In this document: piece by piece, positions 1 to 8,875 of the stretch
Layout of the letters: each line of letters begins with the position of its first letter
Position numbering within the stretch: the stretch's first letter is position 1
Source: Curtobacterium sp. VKM Ac-1376
GTDB taxonomy: Bacteria; Actinomycetota; Actinomycetes; Actinomycetales; Microbacteriaceae
Length of the DNA: 64,000 nucleotides
Assembly (NCBI RefSeq): GCF_015351025.1
Contig: NZ_JADKRV010000005.1
Coordinates: forward strand, 153,322-217,321
Direction of reading: 5' to 3'
The notes under the pieces: generated by a model
The model's input: the letters and a program-made list of their open reading frames with translations, nothing else
What the model was told of the DNA's origin: nothing
Databases searched by the model: none
Translations under genes and position numbers: made by a program

Positions 1-448
1 CCCACTCGCGGAGCGCGACGGCCTTCGCGTGCGCGTCGACGACGTCGCCGAGCACGCGGCCGGTCAGCACGCCGTGGGTGACCTCGAGGCGGTTCGCACG
101 GCAGTGGTTGAGTCCGAGCTGCTCGGCGAGGGGGTCGAGCACCTCGTGGAACCCGCCGGACACCACACCGACGGTGCCACCGGCGGCGTGCACGCCGCGG
201 ACGAGCTGGTCGGCGCCTCGCGTCACGCGAACCGCCTGCTGTGCGCGGGTGAACACGTCAGCCTGGAGGCCCGCCAGGGTCGCGACACGCTCCCGGAGGC
301 TCTCGGCGAAGTCGATCTCCCCGCGCATGGCGTGCTCCGTGATCGCCGCGACCTGCGGCCGGGTGCCGGCGGCGTCCGCCAGCAGTTCGATCACCTCGTC
401 CTCGAGGAGGGTGGAATCGGCATCGAGGACGACGAGGAAGCGGGGCAC
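1..448 (-). CDS. serB: phosphoserine phosphatase SerB, 3' end missing
   Basis: Cytoplasmic HAD-family phosphatase for the last step of serine synthesis (phosphoserine to serine). The visible 149 residues begin at a GTG and read PRFLVVLDADSTLL, the DxDST nucleophile motif of SerB, followed by the EDEVIELLADAAGT helix and the GGTVGVVSGGFHEVLDPLA segment around residue 100. The reading frame runs off the left edge of the window, so the K/GDGxND motifs are not seen. The protein has no N-terminal ACT domain, unlike mycobacterial SerB2. No Shine-Dalgarno is seen; a TACCGT box lies 6 nt upstream of the GTG (455-460), suggesting a leaderless mRNA. Confidence 0.88.
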   Translation of the reverse strand, partial: MPRFLVVLDADSTLLEDEVIELLADAAGTRPQVAAITEHAMRGEIDFAESLRERVATLAGLQADVFTRAQQAVRVTRGADQLVRGVHAAGGTVGVVSGGFHEVLDPLAEQLGLNHCRANRLEVTHGVLTGRVLGDVVDAHAKAVALREW

Positions 449-454
449 GCCCCC

Positions 455-460
455 ACGGTA
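455..460 (-). promoter_or_regulatory. -10 box of serB, leaderless
   Basis: TACCGT on the minus strand, 6 nt before the GTG start, with no SD in between. Confidence 0.45.
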
Positions 461-549
461 CCGACAGACGGAAGGGACGGCTGCGTCCGTGACGCGAGCC
501 GTGCCTCCGGGCGGTCTGTCCGTCGCGGTGTCGACGTGACCGGCCGACG

Positions 550-1791
550 CTACGCGTCGACGCGGACGCCCTTGCCGACCACGGTGATGCCGGACTCGGT
601 GACGGTGAAGCCGCGGGCCTCGTCCGCCTCGCGGTCGACGCCCACCCGCGCACCGGGCGCGAGGACGACGTCCTTGTCGAGGATGGCGCGGTTGACGACC
701 GCGCCCGCGCCGATGGTGGCGCGCTCGAACACGATCGAGTCGAGCACCTGGGCGCCGGAGTCGATCGAGCACCACGGGCCGATCATGCTGCGCTCGACCT
801 GCGCACCCGACACCAGGCAGCCGAGCGACACGAGCGAGTCGACCGTGGAGCCGGTGTTGCCGTTCGCGTCGCGGACGAACTTCGCCGGCGGCAGGTTCGT
901 CTGCTGGTTGAAGATCGGCCAGTCCTGGTTGTACAGGTTGAAGACCGGCACGGGTGCGATCAGGTCCATGTGGGCGTCGAAGAACGAATCGATCGTCCCC
1001 ACGTCACGCCAGTAGTACTTGTCGCGGTCGGTCGAGCCGGGGACCTCGTTGCGCTGCAGGTCGTAGACACCGGCGTCGCCCCGGTTCACGAAGTCGGGGA
1101 CGATGTCGCCGCCCATGTCGTGGGCCGAGGTCTCGAGCTGGCCGTCACGCAGGACCGCGTCGACGAGGGCGTCGGCGTTGAACACGTAGTTGCCCATCGA
1201 AGCCAGGATCTCGCCGGGAGAGTCCGCGAGGCCGATGGCGTCCTTCGGCTTCTCGAGGAACGCGTCGATCTTGGTGGGGTCGTCCTCGGCCACCTGGATG
1301 ACGCCGAACTGGTCGGCGAGGGCGATGGGCTGGCGGATCGCCGCGACCGTCGCACTGCGGCCGGAGGCGATGTGGGCCTCGACCATCTGGTGGAAGTCCA
1401 TTCGGTACACGTGGTCGGCGCCGACGACGACGACGATGTCCGGGCGCTCGTCGCGCAGCAGGTTGAGCGACTGCAGGATCGCGTCGGCCGAGCCGGCGAA
1501 CCAGCGCTTGCCGAGCCGCTGCTGCGCGGGGACCGACGCCACGTAGGAGCCGAGCAGCCCCTCCATGCGCCAGGTCTCGGCGACGTGCCGGTCGAGACTG
1601 TGCGACTTGTACTGGGTGAGGACGACGATCTTCTGCAGTCCGGAGTTGACCAGGTTCGACAGTGCGAAGTCGATGAGACGGAAGTTGCCGCCGAACGGGA
1701 CGGCGGGCTTCGCGCGATCGGCCGTGAGCGGCATGAGTCGTTTGCCCTCGCCGCCGGCGAGCACGATGCCGAAGACCTTCTTTGGTGCCAT
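550..1791 (-). CDS. glgC: glucose-1-phosphate adenylyltransferase
   Basis: Makes ADP-glucose from glucose-1-phosphate and ATP, the committed step of bacterial glycogen synthesis. The protein of 413 residues starts [19 protein letters not shown]; the GGEGKR nucleotide-binding loop, the [16 protein letters not shown] segment and the GADHVYRMD sugar-nucleotide motif are all present, and the C-terminus has the left-handed beta-helix typical of the family. I chose this ATG rather than one 8 codons upstream because it abuts the conserved N-terminus and has a TACTGT box 7 nt ahead. It is divergent from glgA, which uses the product; the two starts lie 47 bp apart. Confidence 0.95.
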   Translation of the reverse strand: MAPKKVFGIVLAGGEGKRLMPLTADRAKPAVPFGGNFRLIDFALSNLVNSGLQKIVVLTQYKSHSLDRHVAETWRMEGLLGSYVASVPAQQRLGKRWFAGSADAILQSLNLLRDERPDIVVVVGADHVYRMDFHQMVEAHIASGRSATVAAIRQPIALADQFGVIQVAEDDPTKIDAFLEKPKDAIGLADSPGEILASMGNYVFNADALVDAVLRDGQLETSAHDMGGDIVPDFVNRGDAGVYDLQRNEVPGSTDRDKYYWRDVGTIDSFFDAHMDLIAPVPVFNLYNQDWPIFNQQTNLPPAKFVRDANGNTGSTVDSLVSLGCLVSGAQVERSMIGPWCSIDSGAQVLDSIVFERATIGAGAVVNRAILDKDVVLAPGARVGVDREADEARGFTVTESGITVVGKGVRVDA

Positions 1792-1798
1792 GCCGCTC

Positions 1799-1804
1799 AC
1801 AGTA
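1799..1804 (-). promoter_or_regulatory. -10 box of glgC, leaderless
   Basis: TACTGT on the minus strand, 7 nt before the glgC ATG. It forms half of a compact divergent promoter with the glgA box at 1827-1832. Confidence 0.5.
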
Positions 1805-1826
1805 GGCGTCAGCACTGGGAACCGGT

Positions 1827-1832
1827 TACGTT
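1827..1832 (+). promoter_or_regulatory. -10 box of glgA, leaderless
   Basis: TACGTT, 6 nt before the glgA GTG, with no SD sequence. Confidence 0.5.
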
Positions 1833-1838
1833 GATCCA

Positions 1839-3038
1839 GTGCGAGTCGATCTGCTGACCAGGGAGTATCCGCCGGAGGTCTACGGCGGAGCGGGTGTCCA
1901 CGTGTCCGAACTCACCGCCGCGTTGCGGTCGGGGACGGACACGGAGGTCCGTGTCCGGGCCTTCGGGGCCTTCCGCGACGAACCCGACGTGTGGGCCTAC
2001 CGGACACCGGACGGGCTCGGCCAGGCGAACGGTGCGCTGCAGGCGCTGGGCACCGACGTGGCCATCGCGGCCGACGTCGAGGGTGCCGACCTCGTGCACT
2101 CGCACACCTGGTACGCGAACTCGGCGGGCCGGATCGCGCAGCTGACCTACGGCATCCCCCACGTCGTGACCGCCCACAGCCTCGAGCCGCTGCGCCCATG
2201 GAAGGCCGAGCAGCTCGGCGGCGGGTACCGCCTGTCCAGCTGGATGGAGCGAGAGGCGTTCGAACACGCTGACGGCGTCATCGCCGTCTCGAAGGCGATG
2301 CGCGCGGACATCCTGCGCTCGTACCCGTCGATCGACCCGGCCGACGTGCACGTCGTCTACAACGGCATCGACATCGACGCGTGGAAGCCGACCGTCAACG
2401 AGGACGCCGTGCGTGCGCTCGGCATCGACCCGTCGCGCCCGAGCGTGGTGTTCGTCGGACGCATCACCCGTCAGAAGGGCCTGCCCTACCTGCTCCACGC
2501 GGTGGCGTCGCTGCCTGCGGAGGTGCAGATCGTGCTCTGCGCCGGCGCGCCGGACACACCGGAGATCCTCGCCGAGGTCACCGAGCTGGTCGAGGGTCTC
2601 CGCGCCGACCGTGAGGGAGTCGTCTGGATCGACCGGATGCTCGCGCACGAGGAGATCGTGAACGTGCTGTCGTCGGGCACCGTGTTCGTGTGCCCGTCGG
2701 TGTACGAGCCGCTCGGGATCGTGAACCTCGAGGCCATGGCGTGCGGGATCCCCGTCGTCGGCACCGGTACCGGGGGCATCCCCGAGGTCGTCGCCGACGG
2801 GCTCACGGGCCGCATCGTCCCGATCGACCAGGCCCAGGACGGTACCGGCACCCCGACCGACCCGGACCGCTTCGTGGCCGACCTCGCCGCGACCCTGGCC
2901 GAAGTGCTCGCCGACGAGGGGCTGGCGAAGCTCATGGGCCGGGCTGGACGGCTCCGCGTCGAGAGCGAGTTCACCTGGGACGCGATCGCCACGAGGACAC
3001 GGCAGGTCTACGACCAGGTGCTCGGCCAGAACCCGTAG
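1839..3038 (+). CDS. glgA: glycogen synthase, actinobacterial GT4 type
   Basis: ADP-glucose-dependent glucosyltransferase of the GT4 type found in actinobacteria (399 aa, unlike the ~480-aa GT5 GlgA of E. coli); in mycobacteria the homologue (GlgM) can also make maltose-1-phosphate. Visible motifs: [15 protein letters not shown] near the N-terminus, [15 protein letters not shown] opening the second Rossmann lobe (~200), and the E-x7-E donor motif [12 protein letters not shown] (~290). GTG start, leaderless. It is divergent from glgC, which supplies its substrate. The downstream ABC gene begins 9 nt after its stop. Confidence 0.93.
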   Translation: MRVDLLTREYPPEVYGGAGVHVSELTAALRSGTDTEVRVRAFGAFRDEPDVWAYRTPDGLGQANGALQALGTDVAIAADVEGADLVHSHTWYANSAGRIAQLTYGIPHVVTAHSLEPLRPWKAEQLGGGYRLSSWMEREAFEHADGVIAVSKAMRADILRSYPSIDPADVHVVYNGIDIDAWKPTVNEDAVRALGIDPSRPSVVFVGRITRQKGLPYLLHAVASLPAEVQIVLCAGAPDTPEILAEVTELVEGLRADREGVVWIDRMLAHEEIVNVLSSGTVFVCPSVYEPLGIVNLEAMACGIPVVGTGTGGIPEVVADGLTGRIVPIDQAQDGTGTPTDPDRFVADLAATLAEVLADEGLAKLMGRAGRLRVESEFTWDAIATRTRQVYDQVLGQNP

Positions 3039-3041
3039 GCT
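3036..3041 (+). promoter_or_regulatory. -10 box overlapping the glgA stop codon
   Basis: TAGGCT, in which TAG is the stop codon of glgA; it is 6 nt before the ATG of the ABC ATPase. The ABC gene may therefore have its own leaderless promoter despite the short gap. Confidence 0.4.
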
Positions 3042-3047
3042 GGTCCC

Positions 3048-3830
3048 ATGCCCTCGGTCGTGCGCTTGTCAGACGTCTCGGTGGTCCGCAACGGGGCCAC
3101 CATCCTCGACGCGATCTCGTGGGAGGTGCAGGACGACGAACGCTGGGTCGTGCTCGGTGCGAACGGCGCCGGCAAGACCACGCTGCTGCAGGTCGCCGGT
3201 GCCCAGACGTTCCCGACCTCGGGTGACGTCGAGGTGCTCGGCACCGAGCTCGGCGGCGCAGACCTGTTCGAGCTCCGCCCGCGCATCGGCTTCGCGTCGA
3301 CGGCGCTGGCGCGCCGCATCCCGGTGACCGAGAAGGTCATCGACGTCGTGCTCACCGCGGCGTACTCGGTCACGGGGCGATGGAACGAGGAGTACGAGGA
3401 GCTCGACGTCCGCCGTGCGCAGCGCGTGCTCGAAGAGTGGGGTCTGGGGTCCTTCACCGACCGCACGTTCGGCGAGCTGAGCGACGGCGAGCAGAAGCGC
3501 GTCCAGATCGCCCGTGCCGTGATGACCGACCCGGAGATCCTGTTCCTGGACGAACCCGCCGCGTCGCTCGACCTCGGCGCGCGTGAAAGCCTCGTCCGCA
3601 CGCTGGGCGGCTACGCCCAGAGCGCGGACTCGCCGGCCATCGTGATCGTCACCCACCACGTCGAGGAGATCCCGGCCGGGTTCACGCACGCTCTCGTGCT
3701 CTCCGAGGGCCACGTGCAGGCAGCCGGTCCGATCGACGAGGTCCTCACCGACCAGACCCTGACCGAGGCGTTCGGCATCGACCTCTCCGTCACCAAGGAC
3801 GCCGGTCGGTACACGGCACGCGCCGCGTAA
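3048..3830 (+). CDS. ABC transporter ATP-binding protein
   Basis: Single-domain ABC ATPase of 260 residues with Walker A GANGAGKTT (~37-45), Q-loop region, signature LSDGEQKR (~146), Walker B ILFLDEPAASLD (~164-175) and H-loop VTHHVEE. It lacks a membrane domain and no permease gene is adjacent, so the partner is unknown. Its short, ModF/YlmA-like architecture (one domain, EVQDDERWVVLGANG) is the stand-alone type common in actinobacteria. It starts 9 nt after glgA but has its own TAGGCT box. Confidence 0.85.
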   Translation: MPSVVRLSDVSVVRNGATILDAISWEVQDDERWVVLGANGAGKTTLLQVAGAQTFPTSGDVEVLGTELGGADLFELRPRIGFASTALARRIPVTEKVIDVVLTAAYSVTGRWNEEYEELDVRRAQRVLEEWGLGSFTDRTFGELSDGEQKRVQIARAVMTDPEILFLDEPAASLDLGARESLVRTLGGYAQSADSPAIVIVTHHVEEIPAGFTHALVLSEGHVQAAGPIDEVLTDQTLTEAFGIDLSVTKDAGRYTARAA

Positions 3831-3855
3831 CGCTGCGATCGCGCCGTCCGTCTGG

Positions 3856-3861
3856 TAACGT
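3856..3861 (+). promoter_or_regulatory. probable rpmE2 promoter -10
   Basis: TAACGT about 72 nt before the rpmE2 ATG. This implies a ~65-nt leader with a small GGCT/AGCC hairpin and the SD GAGGA before the start. No convincing Zur operator was recognised. Confidence 0.35.
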
Positions 3862-3932
3862 TGACGGCTGGCGCAAGCCGATGACTTCCCGCGCAGTTCG
3901 CGCAATCCCACCACCGCTATCGAGGAATCTCC

Positions 3933-4181
3933 ATGAAGACCGACACCCACCCCGAGTACCGCGCCATCGTCTTCCGCGACCTGGCCTCCGGTGAGACGTT
4001 CCTGACGCGTTCGACCGCGAACAGCGACAAGACCATCGAGCTCGACGGTGCGACCTACCCGGTCATCGACGTCGAGATCTCCTCCGCGTCGCACCCGTTC
4101 TACACGGGCAAGCAGCGCATCCTCGACTCGGCCGGTCGCGTCGAGAAGTTCAACCAGCGCTTCAAGGGCTTCTCCAAGTAA
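3933..4181 (+). CDS. rpmE2: 50S ribosomal protein L31 type B
   Basis: Eighty-two-residue ribosomal protein bL31. It has the type-B sequence [16 protein letters not shown] and ends in the KFNQRFKGF block. The CxxC zinc pair of type A is absent, so it should work under zinc limitation, when type-A L31 is displaced; in many actinobacteria such paralogues are Zur-repressed (family knowledge). The SD GAGGA sits 7 nt before the ATG. It is monocistronic and closed by a perfect hairpin at 4188-4247. Confidence 0.95.
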   Translation: MKTDTHPEYRAIVFRDLASGETFLTRSTANSDKTIELDGATYPVIDVEISSASHPFYTGKQRILDSAGRVEKFNQRFKGFSK

Positions 4182-4187
4182 GCAGTC

Positions 4188-4247
4188 CCCAGCACGACGG
4201 AACGGGCGGTCCTCCTTCGGGAGGACCGCCCGTTCCGTCGTGCTGGG
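4188..4247. terminator. perfect 28-bp hairpin with TTCG loop
   Basis: Arms 4188-4215 and 4220-4247 are exact reverse complements around the tetraloop TTCG. It lies between convergent rpmE2 and the HAD gene, so it can serve both strands. No U-tract follows, which is common for actinobacterial terminators. Confidence 0.85.
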
Positions 4248-4276
4248 ATCCGGGATCGACCGCCAGGGACGAGCGG

Positions 4277-5092
4277 TCAGCGCGAGTCGTCGTCCACCGC
4301 CCGGGCCGCGAGCTCGATGATCTCCTGACCGGCCATGACCCCGACCGCCCCCGTGACGAGCAGGTTCGGCGCCGTCCACCCCGCCGCGTGCAACTCACCG
4401 TGCGCCGGCCGGATGGCGACGTCGGCGGCGGCGAGCATGTCCCGATCGAGGAGCGAGTCGCCGGCCGCGACGGTCATCGTCGACCCGACCCGTTCGGCGA
4501 CGGCGGCCAGGGCTCGTTCCTTGCGGATCGCGACCGGCACGGCGTACAGCTTCCGACCCTGCAACGAAACAGTCCACCCGATGGCCAGGAGCGCTGCGGC
4601 GAGGTCGGTGACCGTGTGCTCCGGCAACGCTGCTCGGTCGACCACGGCGTAGGCGAAGAGTTCCTCCGCCCGATGGTTCCGGAGCAGGGCGGCGGCGGGC
4701 AGCTCGGCGAGCATGAGCTCCTCGGCGGCTTCCAGCGGTGCGGAGGTCGCGTCGATCTCGGCACGGAGCGATGCTGTCCAGGCGTCGTCCGGTCGACCGT
4801 CGTGCAGCAGGACGGCACCGTTGGTCGTGACCGCCCATCCGGCGGCGGGGAGCGGCAGTCGGATGCGGCGGTACTGCGCCACCGTCCTGGTGGTGACGGG
4901 GACGACCGTCGCGCGTTCGGCGAGGGCCGCGAGTGCGGTCTCCGCGGCCCGCGTCATGAACGACAGCGGTGTGTGCTGGTAGACCTCGGTCACGACGAGC
5001 GAGGGTGCCGATTCGTCTGGACCGTCGAGCAGCAGGGCCGCGGCCGAGTAGACGAGGGTGCGGTCGAGGTCGAACCCGACGACCGCGCTCAC
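4277..5092 (-). CDS. HAD-family phosphatase of the ter operon
   Basis: HAD superfamily hydrolase of 271 residues, last gene of the ter operon. Motif I FDLDRTLVYS (7-16), motif II PVTTRT (~64), conserved Lys in IRKERAL (~190) and motif III AAGDSLLDRDML (~207) are all present, with a cap resembling sucrose-phosphatase/Cof types. In ter biosynthetic clusters a HAD enzyme is thought to dephosphorylate a nucleotide-derived metabolite; the substrate is not known. Its GTG start overlaps the stop of the upstream StiP fusion (GTGA), implying translational coupling. Confidence 0.82.
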   Translation of the reverse strand: MSAVVGFDLDRTLVYSAAALLLDGPDESAPSLVVTEVYQHTPLSFMTRAAETALAALAERATVVPVTTRTVAQYRRIRLPLPAAGWAVTTNGAVLLHDGRPDDAWTASLRAEIDATSAPLEAAEELMLAELPAAALLRNHRAEELFAYAVVDRAALPEHTVTDLAAALLAIGWTVSLQGRKLYAVPVAIRKERALAAVAERVGSTMTVAAGDSLLDRDMLAAADVAIRPAHGELHAAGWTAPNLLVTGAVGVMAGQEIIELAARAVDDDSR

Positions 5093-7707
5093 GAGACGTC
5101 CCCGTCAGCCGCTGGAGCGACCCGGCTGCCGAGCGGGTGGATGAGGCCCACGCAGCTGTAGGACAGGTCCGGACGGGTGACGACCGGCACGCCGCGCTCC
5201 CGAGCCAGTGCGACCACGTGCGCGATGTCGACGTCGTCGGGGTCGCGGACCAGGACCTGCCACGGGACCCGGCGGAGGAGCACCCGGGTGGTCTCGCCGA
5301 CGCCCGGCTTGATGAGGTGCAGGTCGTCGATGCCGTACTCGGCCCCGATCACCTCGACCGTTCGCATGCCGCGCCAGTCGACGGCCCGCGCGTCGTCGGC
5401 GTCCGGCCCGGCCCGGTCGAGGGCAGCTGTGACGCGGTCGGCGATGGCGTCGAAGCGGTCCGCGATCGTGGCGACGAACGCGCGGGAGTGGTCGCGCGGA
5501 GCCAGCTGCCGGTACTGCTTCGCGCCGTGGAAGGTGTCGGCGGGGGTGAGCGTCGGGTTGAACACGGTGCGCGACACCAGCCCCGAGACGGTCGAGTTGA
5601 GGCAGGCCGACGGCACCAGGTAGTCATCGCGGGTGCCGTGCAGCGTCGTGCAGCCAGCCGGGTCCGCGAGGACCGCGAGGTCGTCCGGGAAGCGCGCGCC
5701 GTCGGACTCGGCGAAGCGGGCGAGCGCGTCGGTGAGCTCGCGCGTGATCGCCCCCTTGCCGGTCCAGCCGTCGACGAAGACCACCTGAGCGGGGTCGTGG
5801 TGGTCGGCGAGCCACCGGAGCGCGGTCTCGTCGATGCCGACGCCGCGCACGATGCTGGCGGTGTAGTGGTCGAGCTGGAGTCCGTGCCGCCGCTCGGCCC
5901 AGCGCCGCATCAGGATGCCGACGGGGGTACCGGCGCGCGCCAACGAGACGAGGACCGGACGCTCTCGGCGCTGCAGGACGAGCTCGGTGACGATGCCGAC
6001 GGCCTCGGCGATGCGGTCGGCGGACCGGTCGAGAGCGTCCCGGTAGAGGGCCTCGTACGCATCCGACGGCACGTACTCGACGGGGAGCGACTCGGCGTAG
6101 TTCGCGCCCTCCAACTGGATCGCCCGCTCTCGGTCGGCGGTGTCTGCCTCCAGGGCGGCGTCGGCGAGGTCCTGCAGGAGCCACGTCACGTCGCCGGGTT
6201 CGTAGGAACCGAACGACGGACCGGTGAGCGGTCGGGGTGCGGTCCGGTCGGAGCCGGTGGCGAGCGGTGTGTCGACGAGGACGACGGCCGGTGCGGCCGT
6301 GGCGAGCGCCGCGAGGAGGCCGTCGTCTCCGTCGAGCAGAGCACGATCGGTCCCCGGCTCCGGCAGCACCACGATCGCGTCGAAGCCGCGCACGTTGTAC
6401 GCGAACCGCTCGCCCGTCCCGTCCACGGTGGTGTCGTGCGACCGGAAGCGGATGCCGGACCGGATCGGCCAGGCCGGGTCGTCGAGCACCGCGACGGGGG
6501 AGCGCGTGGTGGTCGAGAAGCGGACGTCGGCGTCGCTGCGTCGCCGGAGCGCGTCCGCGACGACGAGCGGCGTGTGCATGTGCTCCTCGGTGCCGAGCAC
6601 GAGGACGCGACGGGGGCCGCCGGCGGGAGCCTCGAGCGCGCCGAGGACGGCGAGGACGTCCTGCGCGGTTCCCTCGACGTCGGTGCGCGGCAGCCGCACC
6701 CGCTGTGCGGGTGTGCCGAAGCGGTCGACGGCGGTCGCCGGCGCGGCGGTGGTCGTGACGGTCTGCGGCCTGGAGGCGCGGGTCGGGCCCGAACCCGTCC
6801 TCCCGTCCGGCACACCGTTCGTTCCGCACCCGGTCGGCGCCACCGCGTGGGTCGCGACCACGTCGGCGGCCGCCGACGGCAGCCCGGCGGGGAGCACGGC
6901 GCGGCCGCGACCCAGGGCGACGACCGTGATCGGCGCGCCGATCTCGGTGGCGAGCTCCTCCGTCGCCGCGGTGTCCGCCGGGGACCGTAGGTCGATGAGG
7001 CTGGCGACGACCCAGCGGCGCTGGGGTGCGAGGGCGTGCAGTTCGCGGATGGTGGCGCGTGCGGTGGCGCCGGTGCTCAGTTCGTCGTCGACCAGCACGA
7101 CCGTGCCACCGGCTGGCAGCCACTCCGGGTCGGACGGCAGGAGCCGGTGGGTGGTGGCGTGCGAGTGCGCCTCGTCGAAGCCCGCGGCGGGCACTGCACC
7201 GCTCGGGGCATGCCGTGTGGAGTGGAGGTACCGGGCGCCGAGCGACTCAGCGACGAGGGCCCCGAGGGCCGTCGCGGTCTCGGCGAACCCGAGGACGAGG
7301 GCGTCCGGGTGCTCGGGACGACCGGCGGCGAGGTCGGTGCGGAGCGTGGTGGCCGCGCGGTGCGCGGCGCTGGTCGCGGTTGCCTGGCCGAGGCGGTCCT
7401 GGTCGCCCGCGGTCGCGTCGCGGACGACGCGTTCGAGTCGGGCTGCCGTCCGGGCGTCCCAGCGCGCACCCCCGTCGAGCGCGTCCGCTGTCAGCGCACC
7501 GAGCGCTTCGCCGGCCGCGAGCGCGACGGCGGGGACGGTCGGCAGGTGCTTCGCGAGGACGGTCGACACGAGCAGGTGCGCGCGCTTCGGGTTCCGACGC
7601 AGCGCGATCCGGGCGAGGACGCCGAGCGGGACGGCCGCAGAGCTCGTCGCGCGAGCGTCGTCAAGGGTGACACCGAGGTCGCCGGCCGTTGGTGGGGGCA
7701 CGGTCAC
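5089..7707 (-). CDS. PRTase-TRSP-StiP fusion, ter biosynthetic enzyme
   Basis: An 872-residue polypeptide joining two proteins that are normally separate neighbours in ter clusters. Residues ~1-280 are an orotate-PRTase-like domain with the PRPP loop VVLVDDELSTGATA (203-216). Residues ~330-495 are the TRSP domain, including the name-giving TRSP (401-404). From ~498 (FGSYEPGDVTWLL) onward it is StiP-like: a second PRTase-type fold with VVFVDGWTGKGAI (642-654) and a C-terminal PELOTA-like RNA-binding segment ending YSCVGLIHPLG. No stop or frame change separates the parts. Predicted role: phosphoribosyl transfer/processing of a nucleoside-like stress metabolite. Start GTG overlaps the HpcH stop (GTGA). 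Confidence 0.85.
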   Translation of the reverse strand: MTVPPPTAGDLGVTLDDARATSSAAVPLGVLARIALRRNPKRAHLLVSTVLAKHLPTVPAVALAAGEALGALTADALDGGARWDARTAARLERVVRDATAGDQDRLGQATATSAAHRAATTLRTDLAAGRPEHPDALVLGFAETATALGALVAESLGARYLHSTRHAPSGAVPAAGFDEAHSHATTHRLLPSDPEWLPAGGTVVLVDDELSTGATARATIRELHALAPQRRWVVASLIDLRSPADTAATEELATEIGAPITVVALGRGRAVLPAGLPSAAADVVATHAVAPTGCGTNGVPDGRTGSGPTRASRPQTVTTTAAPATAVDRFGTPAQRVRLPRTDVEGTAQDVLAVLGALEAPAGGPRRVLVLGTEEHMHTPLVVADALRRRSDADVRFSTTTRSPVAVLDDPAWPIRSGIRFRSHDTTVDGTGERFAYNVRGFDAIVVLPEPGTDRALLDGDDGLLAALATAAPAVVLVDTPLATGSDRTAPRPLTGPSFGSYEPGDVTWLLQDLADAALEADTADRERAIQLEGANYAESLPVEYVPSDAYEALYRDALDRSADRIAEAVGIVTELVLQRRERPVLVSLARAGTPVGILMRRWAERRHGLQLDHYTASIVRGVGIDETALRWLADHHDPAQVVFVDGWTGKGAITRELTDALARFAESDGARFPDDLAVLADPAGCTTLHGTRDDYLVPSACLNSTVSGLVSRTVFNPTLTPADTFHGAKQYRQLAPRDHSRAFVATIADRFDAIADRVTAALDRAGPDADDARAVDWRGMRTVEVIGAEYGIDDLHLIKPGVGETTRVLLRRVPWQVLVRDPDDVDIAHVVALARERGVPVVTRPDLSYSCVGLIHPLGSRVAPAADGDVS

Positions 7708-8873
7708 GTGAGGCTCCGTTCGAGCACGTCGACGAAGGTGACGTCGGGGTTGGCGACCCCGAACGCTCGGGCGCGCAGTACCGTGCGCACCGCCCAGTCG
7801 TGGTGCGGCTTCATCTCGTTCATCTTGTTGCCGTAGCGCGAGGCGGCGACACCGCCGGCGACGTTCGCGAGCACGTCGCTCGCGTCCGAGAACTCCTCGT
7901 CGCTGACGACGGACATCGCGTGGACGAGCGGCACGTGCCGCGGGTGGATCACGGTCTTGCCGGTCAGACCGTTCGCGCGGTCCAGGGTGACCTCGCGGAG
8001 GAGCCCGTCGAAGCCCTCGAGGAGGAGCTGCCGGCGGAGCGCGAGATCCCCGGCGACCTCGAACGGCGTGGCGCGCAACTGCGTCCGGAAGACCCGGCCG
8101 GCATCGGGGTAGTGCTCCCACACCGGCCCGCTGACCAGGAAGCCGTCGCGGGCACGGCCGAGGACGTTCACCACGTCGCCGATCACCGACGCGAGGACCT
8201 GGACGTCGTACGCGGTGAGGTGCGACGGCCGGCGCAGCCCGAACACGCTGGACAGGTCGGTGGCACCGATGCGCAGCGCCAGCACGTCGCGCCGGCGGGC
8301 GATCAGCAGGTCGCGGAGAGCGGCGAGGGCCTCCGTGCGGGTCTCCCGGTGCATGATCGAGGGGGACTCGAGGATGGGCATCACCAGGATCCGGCGATGC
8401 CCGGAACGGCCTGCGTTCAGGTCGTCGAGGACGTCGAAGTACCGCGAGCCGCTGTCCGGGGCGTCCTCGAACTTCGGCAGGACGAAGCCGCTCAGCACGT
8501 CCAGCGCGCGGTCACCGAAGCGTTCGGCGAGCCGACGGAGGTGCCCGGGGTCGCGAACCCGCACGAAGAGCTGGGGGAGCGTGTCATCATCATCGGCGGC
8601 GCCGGCGGCCAGGCTGCGGAGGGCATCACCGACCTGCTGCTCGGCGAGGGGGAGGTCGGTGTCGGCCACGGAGTCCTCGAGGCAGAGCACGATCGAGCCG
8701 GCACCGAGCGCGGTCTGCCGCTGGACGTCACGCACGAGGTCGGGCCGGATGCCCGGCGTGTAGAGGGTGGCGCCGAGCGCAACGGCCCGGAGGTCTTGGT
8801 CGCTGCCGCGGTGGACGTCCTCCGGCGGGTGCAGGAAGAGGTCCTGGCCGTCGAGCCGAGCGAAGTGGCGCAT
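7704..8873 (-). CDS. HpcH/HpaI (CitE-like) lyase of the ter operon
   Basis: TIM-barrel aldolase/citrate-lyase beta-like protein, 389 aa. It shows LGATLYTPGIRPDL near the N-terminus, the metal/acid segment GSIVLCLEDSVAD (~58-70), FVLPKFED, and the VMPILESPSIMHRE motif (~175); these match the CitE-like enzymes encoded in ter biosynthetic operons. Expected to catalyse a C-C bond reaction on an acyl-CoA-like or oxaloacetate-like substrate; the actual substrate is unknown. It begins 2 nt after the upstream stop, and its TGA overlaps the next start. Confidence 0.85.
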   Translation of the reverse strand: MRHFARLDGQDLFLHPPEDVHRGSDQDLRAVALGATLYTPGIRPDLVRDVQRQTALGAGSIVLCLEDSVADTDLPLAEQQVGDALRSLAAGAADDDDTLPQLFVRVRDPGHLRRLAERFGDRALDVLSGFVLPKFEDAPDSGSRYFDVLDDLNAGRSGHRRILVMPILESPSIMHRETRTEALAALRDLLIARRRDVLALRIGATDLSSVFGLRRPSHLTAYDVQVLASVIGDVVNVLGRARDGFLVSGPVWEHYPDAGRVFRTQLRATPFEVAGDLALRRQLLLEGFDGLLREVTLDRANGLTGKTVIHPRHVPLVHAMSVVSDEEFSDASDVLANVAGGVAASRYGNKMNEMKPHHDWAVRTVLRARAFGVANPDVTFVDVLERSLT

Positions 8874-8875
8874 GA

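Noticed and set aside
4969..6990. 673-codon open frame on the plus strand
   Set aside because: Antisense to the StiP fusion and HAD gene, whose frames have clear catalytic motifs; no start signal or domain.
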